Below are positions 60,190 through 64,000 of a stretch of 64,000 nucleotides of DNA, in pieces (positions within the stretch are counted from its first letter, which is position 1; the number at the start of each line of letters is the position of its first letter). The position numbers and the translations under genes are program-made. Source of the DNA: an uncultured Lachnospiraceae bacterium (GTDB taxonomy: Bacteria; Bacillota; Clostridia; Lachnospirales; Lachnospiraceae); assembly GCA_934294885.1 (NCBI GenBank), contig CAKRAK010000010.1, forward strand, positions 25,368-89,367, written 5' to 3'. Below the pieces are notes generated by a model. It was not told the DNA's origin and searched no databases. It saw nothing but the letters and a program-made list of their open reading frames with translations.

Positions 60190-61068
60190 ATGGACATCAT
60201 GGAATTTCATTTTAACAGTTGGCTTGTATATTTTTATTTTTATTGCATATGTGGTTGGATATTTGAAAGCCTTAACGTATCCATTAGACAGAGAAAATGG
60301 GTGAATCGGGGATTTATGAAGGGACCATGGCTGCCGTTATACGGAAGCGGGGCGCTGGTGATTTTGTTTTCCACCCTTCCCTTTAAGGAATATCCTGTAA
60401 TGGTTTATTTTGCAGCGGCAGTTGCAGCTACGATTCTGGAATATGTTACCGGTGTATGTATGCTGGCAATATTCAAGGTTCGTTATTGGGATTACCGGTA
60501 TCGAAAGATACAGTTTCAGGGACATATTTGTCTGGTATCTACGATTGTCTGGGGTTTTCTTGGATTATTAATGGTGTACATTGTGCATCCTCCTGTGGTA
60601 AAATTGGTTAGCAGCTGGAATCAGGAAGTGGTAAGTATTCTTACATTTTTAATTACTGTCTGTATGGCTTATGATTTTGCAAATGCATTCCGGGAGGCTA
60701 TGGACTTACGTGCTCTGATTGTACAGGCCGGCGAGTTAAAGCAGCGTATGGAGGCTGCATTGGAACAAAAAAGAGAAGCGTTGGAGCAGCGTATTGATGA
60801 TTCCATCGAAGAACGAAAAGAGCTGTTGGAGGAGAAGAAGGGACGGCTTGAGGAACGCTTTGAGTCATTGGAACAGCGGATTGCAGATGCAAGAGAGCAG
60901 CGTTTGGATGACCGGGCAACCTTGGAAGCTTCTTTTGAACAGATGAAGCTTCGGTTGGAAGAAAAATCCCGTACACTGTTAAAGTCTAATCCATATGCCA
61001 GCTTCCGGAATATGGAGAAGGAAACAGAAGAGATTCGTAACAAATTGCAAATCAAATGGAGAAAATAA
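60190..61068 (+). CDS. CmpB-like membrane protein with C-terminal coiled coil
   Basis: A 292-residue protein whose N-terminal 175 residues match the PF06541-type family (putative type IV ABC-transporter permease): FYCICGWIFESLNVSIRQRKWVNRGF, GPWLPLYGSGAL, and about five helices. The remaining 115 residues are a long, charged coiled coil rich in Glu/Arg/Leu (EQRIDDSIEERKELLEEK). The transport role is annotated by family name only. ATG 60190 or 60199 may be used. It follows the SGNH gene by four bases. Confidence 0.82.
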   Translation: MDIMEFHFNSWLVYFYFYCICGWIFESLNVSIRQRKWVNRGFMKGPWLPLYGSGALVILFSTLPFKEYPVMVYFAAAVAATILEYVTGVCMLAIFKVRYWDYRYRKIQFQGHICLVSTIVWGFLGLLMVYIVHPPVVKLVSSWNQEVVSILTFLITVCMAYDFANAFREAMDLRALIVQAGELKQRMEAALEQKREALEQRIDDSIEERKELLEEKKGRLEERFESLEQRIADAREQRLDDRATLEASFEQMKLRLEEKSRTLLKSNPYASFRNMEKETEEIRNKLQIKWRK

Positions 61069-61086
61069 TAAAAATAATCGGAGGAA

Positions 61087-61470
61087 ATGCTTGTGGAAGA
61101 ACGAGAGGTTCTGCAAAGGGACATTTTGAAGGAATTAATTCAATATAGCGACAGTTTAATACCTGCATTGCAGCAGGTAATTGAAGAACTCAAACACAAA
61201 GAAAAGGAAGAAGTGGATACGGAGGACTTTTTAAGTGAGGTCATTACCGGTATTAACTGGGAAATCGAGGTATATAATCAGTGTGCAGGCTTGATTAATG
61301 AACGTTGTAATTATATTGACAAAAAAGTAATGATAGCTTCCGTAAAAAGTCTTGGAATGGCTTTAAACAGTGGAGATATCTGGTTGATTTCCGATTGCCT
61401 GGAATATGATTTCCTTCCGTTTTTGAATAAGTTAGACCTGGCGGCTAAGCTGATTGTGGGAGCACAATAA
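61087..61470 (+). CDS. Small helical cytoplasmic protein of unknown function
   Basis: A 127-residue acidic, mostly helical protein without membrane segments. No family recognised. GGAGG at 61080-61084 allows either ATG 61087 or, with better spacing, GTG 61093. It lies 18 bases after the CmpB-like gene and is probably the last gene of that operon. It resembles the small flagellar- or motility-associated chaperone-like proteins in size only. Confidence 0.7.
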   Translation: MLVEEREVLQRDILKELIQYSDSLIPALQQVIEELKHKEKEEVDTEDFLSEVITGINWEIEVYNQCAGLINERCNYIDKKVMIASVKSLGMALNSGDIWLISDCLEYDFLPFLNKLDLAAKLIVGAQ

Positions 61471-61505
61471 TGTTTGCTGTTCTGTATCCGTCAGATATTG
61501 ATATG

Positions 61506-61538
61506 AAAAATCCGGCTGATTTGTTTGGCCGGATTTTA
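61506..61538. terminator. Bidirectional terminator
   Basis: AAAATCCGGC pairs with GCCGGATTTT around a loop of about ten bases. It lies between the convergent 61087 and XRE genes and can serve both. Confidence 0.85.
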
Positions 61539-61540
61539 TA

Positions 61541-62257
61541 TTATAGATACACACTCTTGTAATAGATAACCATTTTTGACAAAATAGCTGTTATTGTGTC
61601 GCTATATGTACTTAATATAATCTTATCGGTTTTTGACAGGTCCTGATATTCTACTTTGTTGTCTGCTGTAATCGTTCCTGTAATTTGATGATTCAGACCA
61701 TAGTCGATGGAAAAGGTGTATTGTTGTTCATCGTAATTCAACAGTATATTACAGGAGAAATCCTCACTTCTATATGAAGAAGTGATTTGTTGAATATTGA
61801 ATCCGGATTTCAGAAAAGGTAATTTCTGGTTTGGCAGATGGTATACGGTGTCTTTATCGTCCAGTGTATAGATGCCGTTTTCCAATTCAAATCCCAACTT
61901 TTTTACATTTGAGACAAAACCTTTTTCTTTTTTTACCGCATTTACTTTCCAAGTTACCAAAACGGCTATAAAAATACATCCCATAATGCCGAGAATCGGT
62001 AGTATTTTTTTCAAGATGCGAACGGCTTTTTGTGTGATATCTATTTTTTTTACATATTTATGGTCTTCATTTAGCAATGAATCCAGTGAAAGATGATATG
62101 TATTGCAAATAGTGATAAGCAGTTGCAGATCCGGTATACTTTTTTCGTTTTCCCAACTTGACACCGTTTGTCTTGTAACACCGAATTGATTAGCGTATTC
62201 TTCCTGTGTCATATCATTATCTTGTCTTGTTTTTTTAATCATTTCTGCTATGGTCAT
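61541..62257 (-). CDS. XRE-family regulator with membrane anchor
   Basis: A 238-residue protein with an N-terminal helix-turn-helix (about 5-60: MTQEEYANQFGVTRQTVSSWENEKSIPDL), one membrane helix (about 85-104) and an extracytoplasmic C-terminal domain of about 135 residues. The layout suggests a membrane-bound transcription factor; the outer domain has no recognised homology. The likely start is the ATG at 62257, with GGAAGGA upstream; the frame extends a little further to 62284. A TTTACA / TAGAAT promoter-like pair lies upstream near 62299-62330. Confidence 0.85.
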   Translation of the reverse strand: MTIAEMIKKTRQDNDMTQEEYANQFGVTRQTVSSWENEKSIPDLQLLITICNTYHLSLDSLLNEDHKYVKKIDITQKAVRILKKILPILGIMGCIFIAVLVTWKVNAVKKEKGFVSNVKKLGFELENGIYTLDDKDTVYHLPNQKLPFLKSGFNIQQITSSYRSEDFSCNILLNYDEQQYTFSIDYGLNHQITGTITADNKVEYQDLSKTDKIILSTYSDTITAILSKMVIYYKSVYL

Positions 62258-62382
62258 TTCATTTGTGTTCCTTCCATGTAACAATTTGATTCTATTCTAG
62301 ATTATTTATCATCAATTGTAAATGTTTGTTTCAAGAGTTCTTTTCTTAATCCGGCAAAGTTGAAACGAAAATGTTTTCAAAA

Positions 62383-62418
62383 AAATCCCACATCACATGG
62401 TAGTGATGTGGGATTTTC
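62383..62418 (-). terminator. Terminator after the FliD-like gene
   Basis: AAATCCCACATCAC pairs perfectly with GTGATGTGGGATTT, followed by a T-tract in both orientations. On the minus strand it closes the FliD-like transcript. Confidence 0.9.
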
Positions 62419-62496
62419 TAACTAAATGTCATTGACCTTGCGGTCTAAGTAATCTTACTGTTTCCCATGGAGTCATCTATATTTGTCTCGTTTAAG

Positions 62497-63762
62497 TTAT
62501 ACATAATCATTAAACAGCAATCCGGAATATTTGGATGGCTGATATGGGTTTGGGTAGGTGCCCTGTACATTCGGATAAGTAACCACGATCTTATCCACAT
62601 AATTCAATGGATTAATCGTCATATTCTGGGTTGTTTTCTTGATATCGGACCGGAAACCGGATAAATCCTCGTCAAAAAGCTTTTGTATCTCTGTAGAGCT
62701 GACTTCCTCCGACATATGCATATAACCGTTCTCGTCTATGGATAACCCGGCTGCCGTCAGGCTGTCTGTATGACGTCTTGTCAAATTGGTGATGTCACGG
62801 AAAAGCTTCGTTGCTCCTCGCTGGCTTGTGCTGTTTCTGGCAATATCCACCAGCTGGTTATAGGAATCCGTAAAATCCTTTAATTTGTCGGTAATCTTCT
62901 CATCATCTACCACTAATTTGATCTGTACCGGAGCTTCGTTAACCGACAAAAGATCCAAATCCATAGAGTGGTTCAGGGAAATCCGGTTGCTGATAGAGGT
63001 ATGCTTCTGGTCGTTGATATAAAATTCTGCATTTGCCGGAGGTGTCTGGACATCGCTGATTCCCAAAGTAGTTACAATATCATTTTCCAGATAGGTATCG
63101 TTGAATTCAAAAAACAAATCCTTGTCATTGGGTAATCCCACGGCCTCTGAACGAAGTACCAATGCACTGGTTCCGTCTACCCGGTGATTCCGGATATTTG
63201 CCCTGATACCGATATTGTTTTCGTTGATTGCATTGGCAAGTGTCCGTTGAATCTGCTGATTCGTATCTCCCTTGTGAACAGATATCTGGAAATTATACTG
63301 GTTATGACCTACGGTGATTCCCATAGAATATTCTCCCGGAGAAATCGATGTCTCCCCGGATGGCATATATTTTCCCACATTTGTCTGCCCCGTTGCCAAT
63401 TGATCAACCTTAACGGTTAACTTGGTTGGTAAGTCGGTGGCTGTTGTGTCGTTCAGACTGGCATACACAATATTCTCGTTATCTGAAATTGCCGTCATCT
63501 GCCGGTATAAATTATTGCCCTGACTGTTCAAGGATTGGCTGTCTTCTTCTAACGCCATGGCAGCTTCTTTAATACCGATGGCATAGGAGGAAGTCGCATC
63601 TGACATTGTGAATTTGTAAAATGGAGAATGCTGATTCTGCTTTACCATATTCTGGTATACAGTCTTTAAGTCATCCTTCTTTGGTGTGTTATTCTTTTTG
63701 TTTGTAAGTGGAGCAATGAGCTGAGCACTATAGTGATTATAGACGTTATTTAAATTCACCAT
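62497..63762 (-). CDS. FliD-like flagellar hook-associated protein
   Basis: A 421-residue protein without a signal peptide. The region LTVKVDQLATGQTNVGKYM and the later TNQQIQRTLANAINENNIGIRA, SALVLRSEAVGLPND resemble FliD/flagellar cap proteins, as does the C-terminal FTDSYNQLVDIARN and GLSIDENGYMHMSEE. It is shorter than most FliD proteins, so it may be a paralogue. ATG 63762 has AAGGAGG upstream; longer frames start before the ribosome site. No other flagellar gene is in view, but they may lie beyond 64000. Confidence 0.75.
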   Translation of the reverse strand: MVNLNNVYNHYSAQLIAPLTNKKNNTPKKDDLKTVYQNMVKQNQHSPFYKFTMSDATSSYAIGIKEAAMALEEDSQSLNSQGNNLYRQMTAISDNENIVYASLNDTTATDLPTKLTVKVDQLATGQTNVGKYMPSGETSISPGEYSMGITVGHNQYNFQISVHKGDTNQQIQRTLANAINENNIGIRANIRNHRVDGTSALVLRSEAVGLPNDKDLFFEFNDTYLENDIVTTLGISDVQTPPANAEFYINDQKHTSISNRISLNHSMDLDLLSVNEAPVQIKLVVDDEKITDKLKDFTDSYNQLVDIARNSTSQRGATKLFRDITNLTRRHTDSLTAAGLSIDENGYMHMSEEVSSTEIQKLFDEDLSGFRSDIKKTTQNMTINPLNYVDKIVVTYPNVQGTYPNPYQPSKYSGLLFNDYV

Positions 63763-63881
63763 ATCTGTTCCTCCTTCCTTGGATATTACAGTCTGAGCTG
63801 AATTATATACGATAATTCTGGGATGTTTCCTCCGTGAAACCAATAATCCCAGTATCCCACGATTAAGATATAATTAATTAC

Positions 63882-63910
63882 ATTATAATATAGTTATGTA
63901 AATCTGTCTA
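63882..63910 (-). promoter_or_regulatory. Promoter of the FliD-like gene
   Basis: On the minus strand, TAGACA (63910-63905), a 17-base spacer, and a perfect TATAAT (63887-63882). No sigma-28 motif was found. The leader is about 115 bases. Confidence 0.8.
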
Positions 63911-63931
63911 GTCCGAAACTTTGTCGGTTAT

Positions 63932-63987
63932 TGTCAAGTAATTGTTGGCATGGTTCTTACCCAGATGGTTCCTACCTGGACGCTTTC
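63932..63987 (-). promoter_or_regulatory. Promoter-upstream conserved block, copy 2
   Basis: Reading the minus strand: GAAAGCGTCC, then two tandem 15-base units with GGTAGGAACCATC and GGTAAGAACCATG, then AACAATTACTTGACA. It ends exactly 21 bases before the -35 box, as copy 1 at 12095-12135 does. The rest of the region to the window end at 64000 shows no gene. Confidence 0.55.
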
Positions 63988-64000
63988 AATGGCTCTTGAA

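Overview
The window looks like a chromosome segment of a spore-forming, low-to-moderate GC Clostridia member, most likely Lachnospiraceae (a Roseburia / Eubacterium rectale-type relative). Reasons: Gram-positive style Shine-Dalgarno sequences and sigma-A promoters; a SCIFF peptide with its radical SAM maturase and TIGR04086-type neighbour; a fused SecDF; GerA/GerB/GerC germination genes and SpoIIR; T-box and ZTP leaders; and a FliD-like protein. I see no rRNA, tRNA, CRISPR array, phage or transposase gene. Most of the sequence is ordinary core chromosome; the unusual material is mainly between genes.

Layout. 1-2.9 kb: end of the F-type ATP synthase operon (atpA tail, atpG, atpD, atpC). 3.0-6.3 kb: two small membrane proteins and an OmpR-type two-component system. 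6.4-10.3 kb: a DRE-TIM aldolase-like enzyme, then a BlaI-type repressor / M56 membrane peptidase / DUF805 cluster with a palindromic operator. 10.4-12.4 kb: a ZTP riboswitch controlling an AICAR transformylase-only purH, two small ORFs, and one copy of an unexplained promoter-upstream motif. 12.4-25.5 kb: MATE transporter, M24 aminopeptidase, a large secreted esterase-like Ig-repeat protein, phenylacetate-CoA ligase, an S1-domain protein, and a T-box-controlled valS. 25.8-29.7 kb: sodium:solute symporter, small multidrug export protein, CorA, cyclophilin. 30.2-39.6 kb: a Ser/Thr phosphosignalling cluster (FHA protein, PP2C phosphatase, membrane kinase, a membrane protein with TDVL repeats, and a 1275-residue surface Ig-like protein). 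39.7-53.1 kb: HAD phosphatase, TIGR04086, SCIFF, SCIFF maturase, secDF, recJ, relA/spoT, MBL hydrolase, hemZ, HD-GYP, hisS. 53.2-57.6 kb: sporulation block (gerA-type operon behind a near-perfect sigma-G promoter, then spoIIR). 57.7-64 kb: MBOAT/SGNH acylation pair, CmpB-like protein, XRE regulator and FliD-like protein.

Most notable: a roughly 205-215 bp intergenic element occurs three times (20399-20603, 25586-25800, 29760-29975), each time in the same orientation directly ahead of a start codon. Its nested stems differ in sequence between copies yet remain complementary. Two copies lie downstream of a recognisable promoter and so should be transcribed as leader RNA; two are also flanked by 12-14 bp direct repeats, as expected of a small mobile element. 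Other highlights: a promoter-upstream block repeated at 12095-12135 and 63932-63987, both exactly 21 bp from the -35 box; tandem Thr-Asp-Val/Ile-Leu repeats that could be multivalent phospho-ligands for the neighbouring FHA protein; and a small ORF ending in an HHHGRCDVGSP motif.
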